From assembly GCF_007954625.1 (NCBI RefSeq), contig NZ_CP042420.1, positions 1,190,501-1,254,500 on the forward strand: 64,000 bases of DNA. The letters run 5' to 3'. Made by a program: the position numbers and the translations under genes. The DNA is from Leuconostoc lactis. Lineage in GTDB: Bacteria; Bacillota; Bacilli; Lactobacillales; Lactobacillaceae. The notes beneath the pieces were generated by a model, which ran no database searches, was not told the origin of the DNA, and was given only the letters and a program-made list of their open reading frames with translations. Positions 1 to 12,761 of this stretch are shown piece after piece (within the stretch, counting starts at the first letter, position 1; every line of letters begins with the position of its first letter).

Positions 1-1587
1 TGGGATAGGATTAATGGTCGCTAGCAATGGCTGCCAGCCTTTATTGAGTAGTTGTTTGGGCAGGGAAATTGTTTGAGCGGTATCTGACAAGTTGATGATA
101 ATTAAGCGTTGGCTATCAGTTGTATGTCGTGTAAACACTAACATTTTAGTGTTTGCTATAGTGATTAACTGAAAATCACCTGATTTTAAGGTGTCATCAT
201 GTCGACGGAGATGAATTAAACGACGATAATAATTCAGTATGGAGTCAGGATTTTCTCGACTCTCCAGATAATTACGCGTTGTTGTGTTAGGATTAGTCAC
301 CAACCAGGTCTTTTTAGCATCTGATGCGTTGTCGGAAAAGCCAAATTTCGTCCATTGCATCGGGGTCCGAGCATTGTCACGTGACCAACTTGTTGCTTTT
401 TTTAAAGCTAAATCTGTTGCCATACCCGTCGACTTAAAGCGTTGAAAATCATGATAAGTTGGTGGATCATCAATTTGGTCTGGCGAAGTAAAGGGCATGT
501 TGGTCATACCTAATTCCTCACCTTGATAAATAAACGGTGTACCGCGCAATGTGAGCAACAAAGTTGCCAAGCTTTTCGCTGCTAAAGGATTGTTATCGCC
601 ATAAACAGTCAGTGATCTAGGCTGATCGTGATTTTCAAGATATAGCCCTAGCCAGCCCTGGGAATTGAGTTGTGTTTCCCACGTTGTCAAGCTAGACAAT
701 AAATGATTGATGTCGGCGCGTGGTGGGACTTCTGATTGACGAGATTGATGTTCTAATTCAAAAATCATGTCAATGAAACCCTGTGGTCCCGTCCAATTTC
801 TAGCCGTGTCAGCATGTACACCACCAGCTTCACCAACAGTCATCAAATGAAGTGATTGAAAAGTATCATGCAAACGTTTTAAAAATTTTTCGATACCTGG
901 ATTATTTGCAAAAATATCAAATTGATGTTCACCAGTGGGTTGTGGTGTCTCAAATGAAAATTTTTTAAGGTGACTAAGCGCATCCAGACGAAAACCATCA
1001 ATATTTTGCTCAGACCACCAAGTCATCATATTGATCATTTCGGTTTGTACAGATGGATTTTCCCAATTTAAATCAGGCTGTTCTGGCGCAAACAAGTGGA
1101 AATACCATTCATCAGTTGGCTCATTATAGGTCCAAACACTATCGCCAGTAAAATTAGTCCAATTGTTTGGTGGCTGGTGATGATGGTTTGGTTGCCAAAT
1201 ATAAAAATCGTGGTAAGGGTTAGTACGACTGGTTTTGGCTGCTTTGAACCAAGCATGTTGGTTTGAGGTATGGTTGACAACTAAATCCATAATGACACGA
1301 ATATCTTGTTTGTGAGCTGCTGCAATAAGCGCTTTGAAATCAGATAATGTCCCATACTCTGGCGCGATGTTTTGAAAATCAGCAATGTCATAACCGTTGT
1401 CGACATTTGGCGAGGTATAAATTGGATTTAACCAAATAAAATCAATACCAAGCCATTTAAGATAAGGTAGGCGCTTAATAATACCCTGCAAATCGCCGAT
1501 ACCATCATGATTTGTATCTTGAAATGAGCGTGGGTAAATTTGATAGCCGATAGCTGATTGCCACCATGGTGGCGCAATTTTTGTCAT
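1..1587 (-). CDS. Alpha-glucosidase, GH13 family (partial, 3' end outside window)
   Basis: Intracellular glycoside hydrolase predicted to release glucose from short alpha-glucans. The reading frame stays open to the window edge, so the last residues are missing; 529 codons are present against about 550 for the family. It begins [22 protein letters not shown], and the start is set by an AGAGGTG ribosome site just upstream. The GH13 catalytic triad is visible: nucleophile Asp202 in DGFRLDALSH, acid/base Glu253 in TVGEAGG and transition-state stabiliser Asp321 in LENHDQPR. There is no signal peptide. The residue after the nucleophile is Ala, not the Val typical of alpha-1,6-specific members, so linkage preference is left open. 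It lies 18 bp behind the next GH13 gene in the same leftward operon. Confidence 0.9.
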   Translation of the reverse strand, partial: MTKIAPPWWQSAIGYQIYPRSFQDTNHDGIGDLQGIIKRLPYLKWLGIDFIWLNPIYTSPNVDNGYDIADFQNIAPEYGTLSDFKALIAAAHKQDIRVIMDLVVNHTSNQHAWFKAAKTSRTNPYHDFYIWQPNHHHQPPNNWTNFTGDSVWTYNEPTDEWYFHLFAPEQPDLNWENPSVQTEMINMMTWWSEQNIDGFRLDALSHLKKFSFETPQPTGEHQFDIFANNPGIEKFLKRLHDTFQSLHLMTVGEAGGVHADTARNWTGPQGFIDMIFELEHQSRQSEVPPRADINHLLSSLTTWETQLNSQGWLGLYLENHDQPRSLTVYGDNNPLAAKSLATLLLTLRGTPFIYQGEELGMTNMPFTSPDQIDDPPTYHDFQRFKSTGMATDLALKKATSWSRDNARTPMQWTKFGFSDNASDAKKTWLVTNPNTTTRNYLESRENPDSILNYYRRLIHLRRHDDTLKSGDFQLITIANTKMLVFTRHTTDSQRLIIINLSDTAQTISLPKQLLNKGWQPLLATINPIP

Positions 1588-1605
1588 CAATAAACACCTC
1601 TAAAA

Positions 1606-5032
<3,427 letters not shown>

Positions 5033-5081
5033 AAATAATTGCCTCGTTAGTGGATTAAATGGTCAGGGAATCACGACAGTC

Positions 5082-6185
5082 TTAGACGATACGTTGTGTC
5101 GTATCAGCATCAAAAAAGTGCCCTTTATTGGTGTTGATAGCGAGTTCAATTGCGGCACCCGGTTGATTGTAATCACGGGCATTGACACGGGCAACCAGTT
5201 GTTGTGAACCGACTTGCGTATACAACATTGAGTCGGCACCCATTAGTTCTGCAATGGTAACCGTTGCTGTCACCTTACTTTCGGGATAGGTGTCGAGTGC
5301 GACTTGTTCGGAATGAATATCTTCTGGTCGAATACCGAAGACAACTTGTTTGCCTTCGTAGCCACGGGCGGTGAGTTGCTTAGCCATACCAAGCGGAATT
5401 TTCAGCGTAAAGCCATCTTTTGTGGTCAACCTATCATGACTGAACTGACCAGAGATCATATTCATTGATGGCATACCAATGAATGTGGCCACAAAAATGT
5501 TGGCAGGTTCATTGTAGAGTTCTTGCGGTGTACCAACTTGCTGAATGTCACCATGGTCGATAATCACAATGCGATCGGCCAGTGTCATCGCTTCTGTCTG
5601 GTCATGCGTCACATAAATAGTCGTGGCCCCAATCCGCTTGTGAATCTTAGTAATTTCTGCTCTAATTTCAACACGTAATTTGGCATCAAGGTTAGATAGG
5701 GGTTCATCCATTAACAAAATTTTTGCATCGCGAACGATTGCGCGCCCCATCGCAACACGTTGCCTTTGGCCACCAGATAAATCAGCAGGTTTGCGATCCA
5801 GATAGTCTTCAATGCCGAGAATTTTCGCTGCATCTTGAACACGTTGTGTGATTTCTGCTTTGGGTACTTTTCTTAACTTGAGACCGAACGCAATATTATC
5901 GAACACGCTCATATGTGGGTAGAGGGCATAGTTCTGAAAAACCATCGCAATATCGCGGTCTTTAGGTGGGACATCATTCATTAATTTATTGTCAATGAAA
6001 AATTCACCACTAGATATCTCTTCCAAGCCAGCAATCATACGTAAAACAGTTGATTTACCGGAACCAGACGGACCGACAAACACGATAAATTCTTTATCGT
6101 GAATTTGCAGATTATAATCTGCCACAGATGGGGTGGTCATGTGTGGATAGGTTTTATTGATGTGTTCCAAACGAATTTCAGCCAT
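5082..6185 (-). CDS. msmK: Sugar ABC transporter ATP-binding protein (MsmK/MalK type)
   Basis: ATPase subunit of 367 aa that powers oligosaccharide import permeases such as the divergent MalFG. Walker A is GPSGSGKST near residue 38, the ABC signature is LSGGQRQRVAMGRA, Walker B is ILLMDEPLSNLDAKLR, and the H-loop is YVTHDQTEAM. The C-terminal 130 residues form the regulatory OB-like domain found in MalK/UgpC/MsmK. It is the first gene of the leftward operon with the three GH13 hydrolases, so uptake energy and digestion are co-expressed. ATPases of this type often serve several sugar permeases, so it need not be exclusive to MalEFG. Confidence 0.93.
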   Translation of the reverse strand: MAEIRLEHINKTYPHMTTPSVADYNLQIHDKEFIVFVGPSGSGKSTVLRMIAGLEEISSGEFFIDNKLMNDVPPKDRDIAMVFQNYALYPHMSVFDNIAFGLKLRKVPKAEITQRVQDAAKILGIEDYLDRKPADLSGGQRQRVAMGRAIVRDAKILLMDEPLSNLDAKLRVEIRAEITKIHKRIGATTIYVTHDQTEAMTLADRIVIIDHGDIQQVGTPQELYNEPANIFVATFIGMPSMNMISGQFSHDRLTTKDGFTLKIPLGMAKQLTARGYEGKQVVFGIRPEDIHSEQVALDTYPESKVTATVTIAELMGADSMLYTQVGSQQLVARVNARDYNQPGAAIELAINTNKGHFFDADTTQRIV

Positions 6186-6231
6186 TTTTTCTTCCTTGTT
6201 TTTTAATATCGGTTATCGCGACTATAAAAAA

Positions 6232-6288
6232 TGATAGCGCTTACATTGATTAGATTAGCATACTTAGAAATAAATGCAAGCGCTTCCA
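6232..6288 (-). promoter_or_regulatory. Promoter of the msmK-GH13 operon with two LacI-type operators
   Basis: Two near-palindromic 14-mers match the LacI-family/cre consensus TGNAANCGNTNNCA: TGCAAGCGCTTCCA at 6275-6288 and TGTAAGCGCTATCA (reverse strand of 6232-6245). Read leftward, a -35-like TTGCAT (6274-6279) and a -10-like TAATCT (6252-6257) are 16 bp apart. One operator therefore overlaps the -35 and the other lies at the expected start site. Either MalR (encoded at 10104) or CcpA could bind. Confidence 0.65.
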
Positions 6289-6450
6289 CAAAATTGCTAT
6301 ACCAAATTTTATATGCTTGTGAAAAATATGATTAATTTAATAATATAATCGTAATTGATGCATACATAAGCAAAGATACGTTCTTATATGCTCAATTAGT
6401 CGCAATCGGAATATCACATATTTTTTAGACCAATTTATAAACAATAAAAA

Positions 6451-6488
6451 TGTAAGCGCTTGCATTACTTGAATAAATGTTTTATGAT
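6451..6488 (+). promoter_or_regulatory. malEFG promoter with overlapping LacI-type operator
   Basis: TTGCAT (6460-6465) and TATGAT (6483-6488) are separated by exactly 17 bp. The operator TGTAAGCGCTTGCA (6451-6464) covers the -35 box, a classic repression position for MalR or CcpA. It drives malE, whose start lies 50 bp downstream. Confidence 0.75.
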
Positions 6489-6538
6489 GATTGCGTAATC
6501 GAAAAGACAAAGACAATTTTTCTGGAGGAAAAAACATC

Positions 6539-7771
6539 ATGAGAAAAATGATGAGCGTGACAACTGGCGCGATGGTAACGTTGCTGACGGCTTCAACTAC
6601 CGTTGGATTATTGAGTGTTGCACTTGATACACCAACAGTAAGTGCTGCCAAGACGGCAAAGTTGAAGTTGTGGGTGGACACAGGGACAAAACCAACCTAT
6701 GTTCAAGCTGTTAAAGATTTTGAAAAAGCGAATCCCGGTATCAAGGTGACGATTAAGTACACGAACTCAACTGATGCATTAAAGAATTTGCAAAAGGATC
6801 CATCGGCTGCTGCCGATGTCTTCATGTTTCCGCATGATCAAATCGGTTCGCTAGCGTCACAGGGATTGATTTATCAAAATACTAAATATGCTAAAAGCCT
6901 GAAGTCAACGCAAATTTCTAATGCAATGGCGGGAGCAACTTATAAGGGCAAGGTGTACGGTTATCCTTACGGTATTGAGTCACAAGTTTTGTATTATAAC
7001 AAAACGCAACTTGGCAATGAGGATATTAAATCTTGGACGAGTTTGACATCTAAGGGAAAAATTGGCACCAATTTAGCATCAGCTGGCGCTAACTACATTT
7101 TCGCGCCACTGTTTTACACTGCCGGAGATACTTTGTATGGGAACAATGGTGAAAAAGCCAAAGGGACAAATATTGACAACGAAAAAGGTGTATCCGTTTT
7201 GAAGTGGATAAAAGCCCAAAAAGACAATCCGGGCGTTGTTCAAGCCAGCACGAATACATTGAATCTGCTACAATCAGGTAACATTTCGGCAACTTTGTCT
7301 GGTCCATGGTCATATAATGACTATAAAAAAGCCCTAGGTGATAACTTAGGCATTGCGCCATATCCAACAGTTGACTTGGGTTCTGGTGAAAAGCAGATGC
7401 AGGCGTTCTTGGGTGTTAAGTTGTTTGGTGTTAAACAAGATACGAAAGAACCGTTAGCAGCGATGAAATTAGCAAAGTACTTATCAAGTGATAAGGTACA
7501 AGAGCTAGGATTCAAAGATTCACACTATATTCCATCGTCTAAGAAAGTTCAAGCTTCTCAAGAGATTCAAAATGATGCGCTTGCTAAGGCGGTTGTCGAT
7601 ATGTCGAAGAAGGGCTATTCAACACCAATGCCTAAATCACCAGCCATGGCTAACTTCTGGACATCATCTGATGCCTTGTTTAATGACACATACAAGGGCA
7701 AGATTTCAGACAGTCAAATGTTACCAAAGTTGACCACTGTAGTTAAAAATGCCTCAAAATCAGTGAAATAG
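6539..7771 (+). CDS. malE: Maltose/maltodextrin-binding protein of the ABC importer
   Basis: Solute-binding protein of 410 aa that captures malto-oligosaccharides and delivers them to MalFG. The ATG at 6539 follows a TGGAGGA site; an upstream in-frame TTG at 6491 would lie immediately downstream of the -10 box, so it is rejected. Residues 1-37 look like an export signal: a basic start, a hydrophobic stretch and then PTVSAA. The mature part shows the family 1 pattern (LKLWVD, a GYPYGIES ligand-loop region, FLGVKLFGVK). There is no cysteine in or near the signal, so the lipobox that anchors most Firmicutes binding proteins is absent. The downstream genes are malF and malG. Confidence 0.9.
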   Translation: MRKMMSVTTGAMVTLLTASTTVGLLSVALDTPTVSAAKTAKLKLWVDTGTKPTYVQAVKDFEKANPGIKVTIKYTNSTDALKNLQKDPSAAADVFMFPHDQIGSLASQGLIYQNTKYAKSLKSTQISNAMAGATYKGKVYGYPYGIESQVLYYNKTQLGNEDIKSWTSLTSKGKIGTNLASAGANYIFAPLFYTAGDTLYGNNGEKAKGTNIDNEKGVSVLKWIKAQKDNPGVVQASTNTLNLLQSGNISATLSGPWSYNDYKKALGDNLGIAPYPTVDLGSGEKQMQAFLGVKLFGVKQDTKEPLAAMKLAKYLSSDKVQELGFKDSHYIPSSKKVQASQEIQNDALAKAVVDMSKKGYSTPMPKSPAMANFWTSSDALFNDTYKGKISDSQMLPKLTTVVKNASKSVK

Positions 7772-7828
7772 CAGTAAAACAGTGAGTGGCGAGCATTCAC
7801 TGTGTACATACTTATGAAGGATGGAAAG

Positions 7829-9190
7829 ATGTTTAAAAGAAAAAAGCATTCGACTTTTGAAGCACATATACCACTAACGCAATTATTTAAAAAAGCAGAT
7901 CGTGCGACTAAGGCCTCTTATGTGATTATGGGCGCTGCCAACATTGCCAATAAACAATATCTCAAAGGCTTGATCTTTTTAGCACTAGAAATATCTTGGG
8001 TGACGTGGTTGTTCACGACAGGATTAAAAGCTTATCACAACATGATAACGTTGGGCACAAATGCACAAGGTTTGGTTTATGACAAAAAATTAGGTATTTC
8101 TGTCTTAAAAGCGGGTGATAATTCGATGCTTTTGCTACTGTGGGGCATGCTAGCGGTCATTATTACGGTACTGTTTATTCTCTTATACCGTGCTAATTTG
8201 GCATCGGCGCGGAAAATATGGGAATTAAAACAAGCCGGTGAACCACTGCCAACTTTGAAGCAAGACTTAGCGTCCTTGCTTGACGAAAAAATGCATGTGA
8301 CATTGATGGCCATTCCAATGACGGGCGTTTTATTCTTTACTATTTTGCCGCTGATTTATATGATTGCGATTGCTTTTACCTCATACGATCACAATCACTT
8401 GCCACCCAAAAATTTATTTAGTTGGGTTGGCTTTGCGAATTTTGGTAATGTGATCTCAGGACAAATGGCTAGTACCTTCTTTCCTGTACTGGCCTGGACG
8501 TTAATTTGGGCCGTTGCCGCCACTGTAACATCATTTTTCTTTGGCGTTATCTTGGCAATGATGATCAATGCCAAGGGTATCAAAGGCAAAAAAGTTTTCC
8601 GAACACTCTTCATTTTAACGATGGCGATTCCAGCCTTCATTAGTTTACTAATTATGAACAATATGTTTGCTGATGGCGGCTTAGTTAACACATTGCTGAT
8701 TAACGCTGGTCTGATTAAAACATCGTTACCATTTTTCACAAATCCATTGTTTGCTAAGCTGACAATTATTGTTGTTAACTTATGGATTGGTATTCCAGCG
8801 ACAATGTTGGTGACAACGGGGATTTTACAAAATCAATCTGAAGAACAAATTGAAGCAGCAGAAATTGATGGCGCTAATAAATTCCAAATTTTCAAGTCAA
8901 TCACATTTCCGCAAATTGTGTTTGTGATGGCGCCAAGTTTGATTCAACAGTTCATTGGTAATGTGAACAATTTCAATGTGATTTATTTGTTAACCGGTGG
9001 CGGACCAGCTAACTCTAATTATTACGGTGCTGGCTCAACTGATTTGCTGATTACTTGGTTATACAATTTAACTTTGAATACCGCTGATTATAACTTAGCT
9101 TCAGTCATTGGTATCTTAATCTTCATTTTGTCTGCCACATTCTCGTTACTTGCTTATAAGAAAATATCAAATTCTGGCATGGAGGCATAA
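7829..9190 (+). CDS. malF: Maltodextrin ABC transporter permease
   Basis: Inner-membrane permease subunit of 453 aa. I chose the ATG at 7829 because an AAGGA site lies 7 bases upstream; in-frame GTG 7802 and ATG 7814 have no such site. The N-terminal 170 residues form an extension with two hydrophobic helices, followed by the conserved permease core. The coupling (EAA) motif that contacts the ATPase is EQIEAAEIDGANKFQIFKSI. The next gene, malG, begins 3 bp after the stop with its ribosome site inside the malF end. No ATPase gene lies in this operon; the divergent msmK would supply it. Confidence 0.92.
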   Translation: MFKRKKHSTFEAHIPLTQLFKKADRATKASYVIMGAANIANKQYLKGLIFLALEISWVTWLFTTGLKAYHNMITLGTNAQGLVYDKKLGISVLKAGDNSMLLLLWGMLAVIITVLFILLYRANLASARKIWELKQAGEPLPTLKQDLASLLDEKMHVTLMAIPMTGVLFFTILPLIYMIAIAFTSYDHNHLPPKNLFSWVGFANFGNVISGQMASTFFPVLAWTLIWAVAATVTSFFFGVILAMMINAKGIKGKKVFRTLFILTMAIPAFISLLIMNNMFADGGLVNTLLINAGLIKTSLPFFTNPLFAKLTIIVVNLWIGIPATMLVTTGILQNQSEEQIEAAEIDGANKFQIFKSITFPQIVFVMAPSLIQQFIGNVNNFNVIYLLTGGGPANSNYYGAGSTDLLITWLYNLTLNTADYNLASVIGILIFILSATFSLLAYKKISNSGMEA

Positions 9191-9192
9191 CA

Positions 9193-10041
9193 ATGCATAG
9201 TTTAAAAGGCGTAAAACGCCGTAATACAATAATTTTGTATCTATTATTGACTGTCATGGCAATTGTTTGGGTCGTGCCTATTCTCTGGATTATATTGACG
9301 AGTTTCCGTGGGGAGGGTGGCGCGTTTGTTAACTATTTTTGGCCAAAAACTTATACTTTTCAAAACTATGTACAACTTTTTACCAACTCACAATATCCTT
9401 TTGGTCGCTGGTTCTTGAATACATTATTTGTGTCGATTGTGAGCGGCTTTATTTCCACAGCTTTAGTGTTAGCAATGGCATACTCATTGAGTCGCTTACG
9501 ATTTAAGTTAAAGGGTCCTTTTTTGAAAGTTGCCTTAGTTTTGAACATGTTTCCGGGCTTTATGGCAATGTTTGCGATCTATTATATTTTGAAAGCAGCT
9601 GGTTTGACGCAAAGTTTGTTCGCCTTAATACTAGTTTATGTGTCTGGCGCTGGTTTGGTATTTTACATCCAAAAAGGATTTTTCGACACGATTCCGTATT
9701 CATTGGATGAAAGTGCCATGTTAGATGGTGCAACGAAATGGCAAATTTTTACTAAAATTACATTGCCATTATCTAAACCAATCATTGTCTTTACAGCATT
9801 GACAGCGTTTACTGGGCCGTGGATGGATTTCATTTTTGCTCAGGTTATTATGGGTGACAATGTTAAAAACTATACAGTTGCAATCGGATTATATTCGATG
9901 ATGACGAAAGAAACGGCTAATTCATTATTCATGAGTTTCGCTGCGGGGGCGGTGATTATTGCCATTCCAATTACAATTTTGTTTATTGTGTTGCAACGAT
10001 TCTACGTTTCTGGTGTGACAAGTGGTTCGGTCAAAGGCTAA
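9193..10041 (+). CDS. malG: Maltodextrin ABC transporter permease
   Basis: Second permease subunit, 282 aa with six predicted membrane segments. The EAA loop reads SLDESAMLDGATKWQIFTKI. The ribosome site GGAGG overlaps the malF stop, indicating translational coupling. A strong hairpin terminator follows the stop codon directly, so malEFG form a closed transcription unit, with malR probably expressed from readthrough or its own promoter. Confidence 0.93.
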   Translation: MHSLKGVKRRNTIILYLLLTVMAIVWVVPILWIILTSFRGEGGAFVNYFWPKTYTFQNYVQLFTNSQYPFGRWFLNTLFVSIVSGFISTALVLAMAYSLSRLRFKLKGPFLKVALVLNMFPGFMAMFAIYYILKAAGLTQSLFALILVYVSGAGLVFYIQKGFFDTIPYSLDESAMLDGATKWQIFTKITLPLSKPIIVFTALTAFTGPWMDFIFAQVIMGDNVKNYTVAIGLYSMMTKETANSLFMSFAAGAVIIAIPITILFIVLQRFYVSGVTSGSVKG

Positions 10042-10042
10042 A

Positions 10043-10072
10043 AAAGATTGGGACGTCAGTCCCAATCTTTTT
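10043..10072 (+). terminator. Intrinsic terminator after malG
   Basis: A perfect 12-bp stem, AAAGATTGGGAC paired with GTCCCAATCTTT, with loop GTCA and a short T run. It begins two bases past the malG stop. Confidence 0.85.
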
Positions 10073-10103
10073 CATGTTACAATAACTTTTACAGGAGGGG
10101 GCT

Positions 10104-11099
10104 ATGGTAACAATACAAGATATTGCAAATAAATCCGGCGTTGCGATGTCAACGGTTTCGCGCGCGTTGGCTGATTCACCCAAAATTAGTGTTAAAACAA
10201 AGGAACGGATTAAAAAAATGGCACAAGATATGGGCTATACGCCCAATTTTGCTGCACGGAACTTAACACAGCGTGAAAGTAACACGGTAGGGGTTGTTTT
10301 TCAACCACAAGCCGTCGGTAGTACTGAAAATGATTTTGCAATGCAATTACTATTTGGCATTAATTCTCAACTCGTTGCGCGACAATATCTATTAACTACT
10401 GCGACGGGAAGTAATTGGTCTGAAGTTTACAATGCCGTTAAAATGATGGTGGAAGCTGGACAAGTTCGCCGTTTTATACTGCTTTACACGGTTGAAAATG
10501 ATCCGATTTCTGAATTGTTACGAGAAAACAACGCGCGTGTTGTTGTCACTGGCGAACCGGAGCAGGCTAATAATGTTCTATATGTTGATAATGATAATCG
10601 ACGAGCTGGAGAAGAAGCGACTAGACAGCTAGTTGATCAATTTAATCTAAAAGCCCCACTCTTTGTTCGCACTTTGGCTGATTGGCGTTATGAGCGAAAT
10701 CGTGAAATTGGATTTCATATTGCACAACCAGAGGGTCAAATTTTATCATTACCGATTGATTTCCAAGCGCAAAAACAGGTATTGAAAGATTATTTTGAAT
10801 TGCATCACGAAATTGACGGCATCATTGCGAGTGATGACAAAATCGGTTATCTGGCACGTAATCAAGCACAAGCCCATTTACCCACACATCCCAAATTGCC
10901 AACGATTGCTTTTAATCGTTCTGAATATGCACGACTCGGTGGTAAGGACTTCTATTCAGTTGATGTGTTACCACGTAGTTTGGGGAGTGAAGCGGTCCGA
11001 TTATTGTTTAATGATCAGCGTTCTGTGTTGGAGCAAACTAAGGCAACAAGTGTGATTGTGCCGTATCGTTTACCTGAATTTGGTGACGAAACATGGTGA
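10104..11099 (+). CDS. malR: LacI-family maltose operon regulator
   Basis: Repressor of 331 aa. The N-terminal helix-turn-helix is TIQDIANKSGVAMSTVSRAL (residues 3-22), and the hinge and periplasmic-binding-like core follow, with VFQPQAVGSTENDFAMQLLFGI opening the sensor domain. Preceded by a strong AGGAGGGG ribosome site. It sits directly after malEFG, and the three LacI-type 14-mers in the mal intergenic region are its likely targets, although CcpA binds similar sequences. A TACAAT at 10078-10083 could be its own -10, but no convincing -35 accompanies it. Confidence 0.88.
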   Translation: MVTIQDIANKSGVAMSTVSRALADSPKISVKTKERIKKMAQDMGYTPNFAARNLTQRESNTVGVVFQPQAVGSTENDFAMQLLFGINSQLVARQYLLTTATGSNWSEVYNAVKMMVEAGQVRRFILLYTVENDPISELLRENNARVVVTGEPEQANNVLYVDNDNRRAGEEATRQLVDQFNLKAPLFVRTLADWRYERNREIGFHIAQPEGQILSLPIDFQAQKQVLKDYFELHHEIDGIIASDDKIGYLARNQAQAHLPTHPKLPTIAFNRSEYARLGGKDFYSVDVLPRSLGSEAVRLLFNDQRSVLEQTKATSVIVPYRLPEFGDETW

Positions 11100-11196
11100 A
11101 TTGAAACGATGTTGCACCAAAGGTGACACGCTGGCAACTAGATTGGCTATTACGGAAAAGACAGCAAGTATTGACGGCATAATCGAGCAGGTATTG

Positions 11197-11226
11197 AAAA
11201 AAGCGAATCGTCAGATTCGCTTTTTT
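11197..11226. terminator. Bidirectional terminator between malR and the amino acid permease
   Basis: A 13-bp perfect stem, AAAAAAGCGAATC with GATTCGCTTTTTT, loop GTCA. It has A and T runs on both sides, so it serves malR on the plus strand and the permease on the minus strand. Confidence 0.88.
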
Positions 11227-11231
11227 GATGG

Positions 11232-12629
11232 CTAATTTTTGGTGTTTTTAAAGCGTTGATGCACAAGGGTACCAAAGACAACGGTGAAAATAATGGCACC
11301 AATGGCTGACATGCGCGTATCAGACTGGAAGAATAGGCTGAAGTAAATGGCAACAAAGAAGAGCAAGGTTAATGGACTGGTGACTTGATAACCAGGCATT
11401 TTAAACCCGTCAGGCAAAAAATCAGCTGATTCACGGAATTTACGATGGGCATACATCGTTAAGCCATAGACAATGATATACATGTTTGATGAAATAGCCG
11501 TGATGAAACTAAAAGCTGATGTAATTTGTGGCAACGCACTGATAATTGGTGAGAAAAGTACCAAGACGGCAGTGAAAATAATGGCGTTGGCTGGGATGCC
11601 AAGTTTAGAAATCTTGCCAAATGGGGCCATGATGGTGGTGTTTGATTCTTTTGCCAATTGATAGAAATGACGACCTGCCGAATAGAGCGCAGAGTTCAAT
11701 GCTGAGGCAGCCGAAGTTAAGACGACGAAATTAATTACAGTCGCTGCTGCCTTGAAGCCGGCTAATTCAAACACCATCACGAAGGGACTTTGACCAGGTG
11801 TTTTGGCGATTACGTGCCAATTAATAATTGACATGATAATGATCATGGCGCCCAGATAGAAAATCAAAATACGGAAGATAATGGTGTTAATCGCGCGGGG
11901 CAAGACTTGACGCGGGTTTTGTGTTTCGGCTGTGGTGATGCCGACAAATTCCATGCCTTGAAAGGCAAAGAAAACCATAGGAAAGGCGGCAAAGAACATA
12001 GCTGGTCCGTTAGGAAATAGTGAGAAATTATGGGTAATATTACCAAATGAGGCAATGGTATGGCCACCAGCTGCTGGTGCTTCAAAACCGGTGAAAATCA
12101 AGAACAAACCAGTCGCGATCATAGCCAGAATGGCGATAATTTTAATCATGGCAAACCAGTATTCTGTTTCACCAAAAATTTTGACAGCCACCAGATTAAC
12201 CAAAGTCAAAATGGCTAAGAAGACAATTTGGATTAACCACGTGTGCCAATCTGGAAACCAAAACTTCACATAAGTCGAGACAGCGGTCAATTCAGCCATG
12301 GCAACGAAGGTCAACCCAATCCAGTAGGACCAACCGGCAAAATAGCCCGCACCGGCGCCGACGTATCGACTAATAAATGACACAAATGTGTGTTGGGTTG
12401 GATCGGCATAGAGCATTTCACCAATTCCGCGCATCATTAAGAAGAAAAATGCGCCAAGAATCGCATAGACCACCAAAATTGATGGGCCGGTTTTGGCAAT
12501 CGAATTACCAGCCCCCAAAAACAAGCCGGTACCAATTGTGCCACCAATGGCAATCATTTGAACGTGCTTCTTTTTGAGGCCACGTACTGTGCCGTCTGGG
12601 TTAGTTGCTAAGTCTGTATATTCAATCAT
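11232..12629 (-). CDS. Amino acid permease (APC superfamily, AAT family)
   Basis: Proton-coupled amino acid importer of 465 aa with about 12 membrane segments. The start at 12629 (MIEYTDLATNPDG) follows a GGAGG site; a longer reading frame lacks one. The family signature IAIGGTIGTGLFLGAG sits in the first membrane segment, and LNSALYSAGRHFYQLAKE matches the cytoplasmic motif of AAT-family permeases. Substrate cannot be read from sequence; basic, aromatic and branched amino acids are all transported by relatives. The perfect palindrome TTGTGCACAA lies 106 bp upstream, suggesting control by the adjacent PucR-type regulator. Confidence 0.88.
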   Translation of the reverse strand: MIEYTDLATNPDGTVRGLKKKHVQMIAIGGTIGTGLFLGAGNSIAKTGPSILVVYAILGAFFFLMMRGIGEMLYADPTQHTFVSFISRYVGAGAGYFAGWSYWIGLTFVAMAELTAVSTYVKFWFPDWHTWLIQIVFLAILTLVNLVAVKIFGETEYWFAMIKIIAILAMIATGLFLIFTGFEAPAAGGHTIASFGNITHNFSLFPNGPAMFFAAFPMVFFAFQGMEFVGITTAETQNPRQVLPRAINTIIFRILIFYLGAMIIIMSIINWHVIAKTPGQSPFVMVFELAGFKAAATVINFVVLTSAASALNSALYSAGRHFYQLAKESNTTIMAPFGKISKLGIPANAIIFTAVLVLFSPIISALPQITSAFSFITAISSNMYIIVYGLTMYAHRKFRESADFLPDGFKMPGYQVTSPLTLLFFVAIYFSLFFQSDTRMSAIGAIIFTVVFGTLVHQRFKNTKN

Positions 12630-12734
12630 ATTTGTACCTCCGGTTATCGTGGCCAAAAAAAAGAGCCAATATAAACATATTAGCAGTTTTACGGTTTAGC
12701 ATATCGGAAAGGATGACAAAAAATGAAGAATATT

Positions 12735-12744
12735 TTGTGCACAA
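12735..12744. promoter_or_regulatory. TTGTGCACAA palindrome upstream of the permease
   Basis: Perfect 10-bp palindrome in the 132-bp gap between the regulator gene and the permease gene. The same half-site TGCACAA/TTGTGCA recurs as an inverted repeat between the regulator and the MFS transporter. Candidate operator of the PucR-family protein (inference). Confidence 0.45.
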
Positions 12745-12761
12745 TCAATAAAAGTATGTGC

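Noticed and set aside
6337..6681. 114-codon antisense frame over the malE start
   Set aside because: It runs through the malE promoter, operator and signal sequence on the opposite strand without a ribosome site; it is a shadow.
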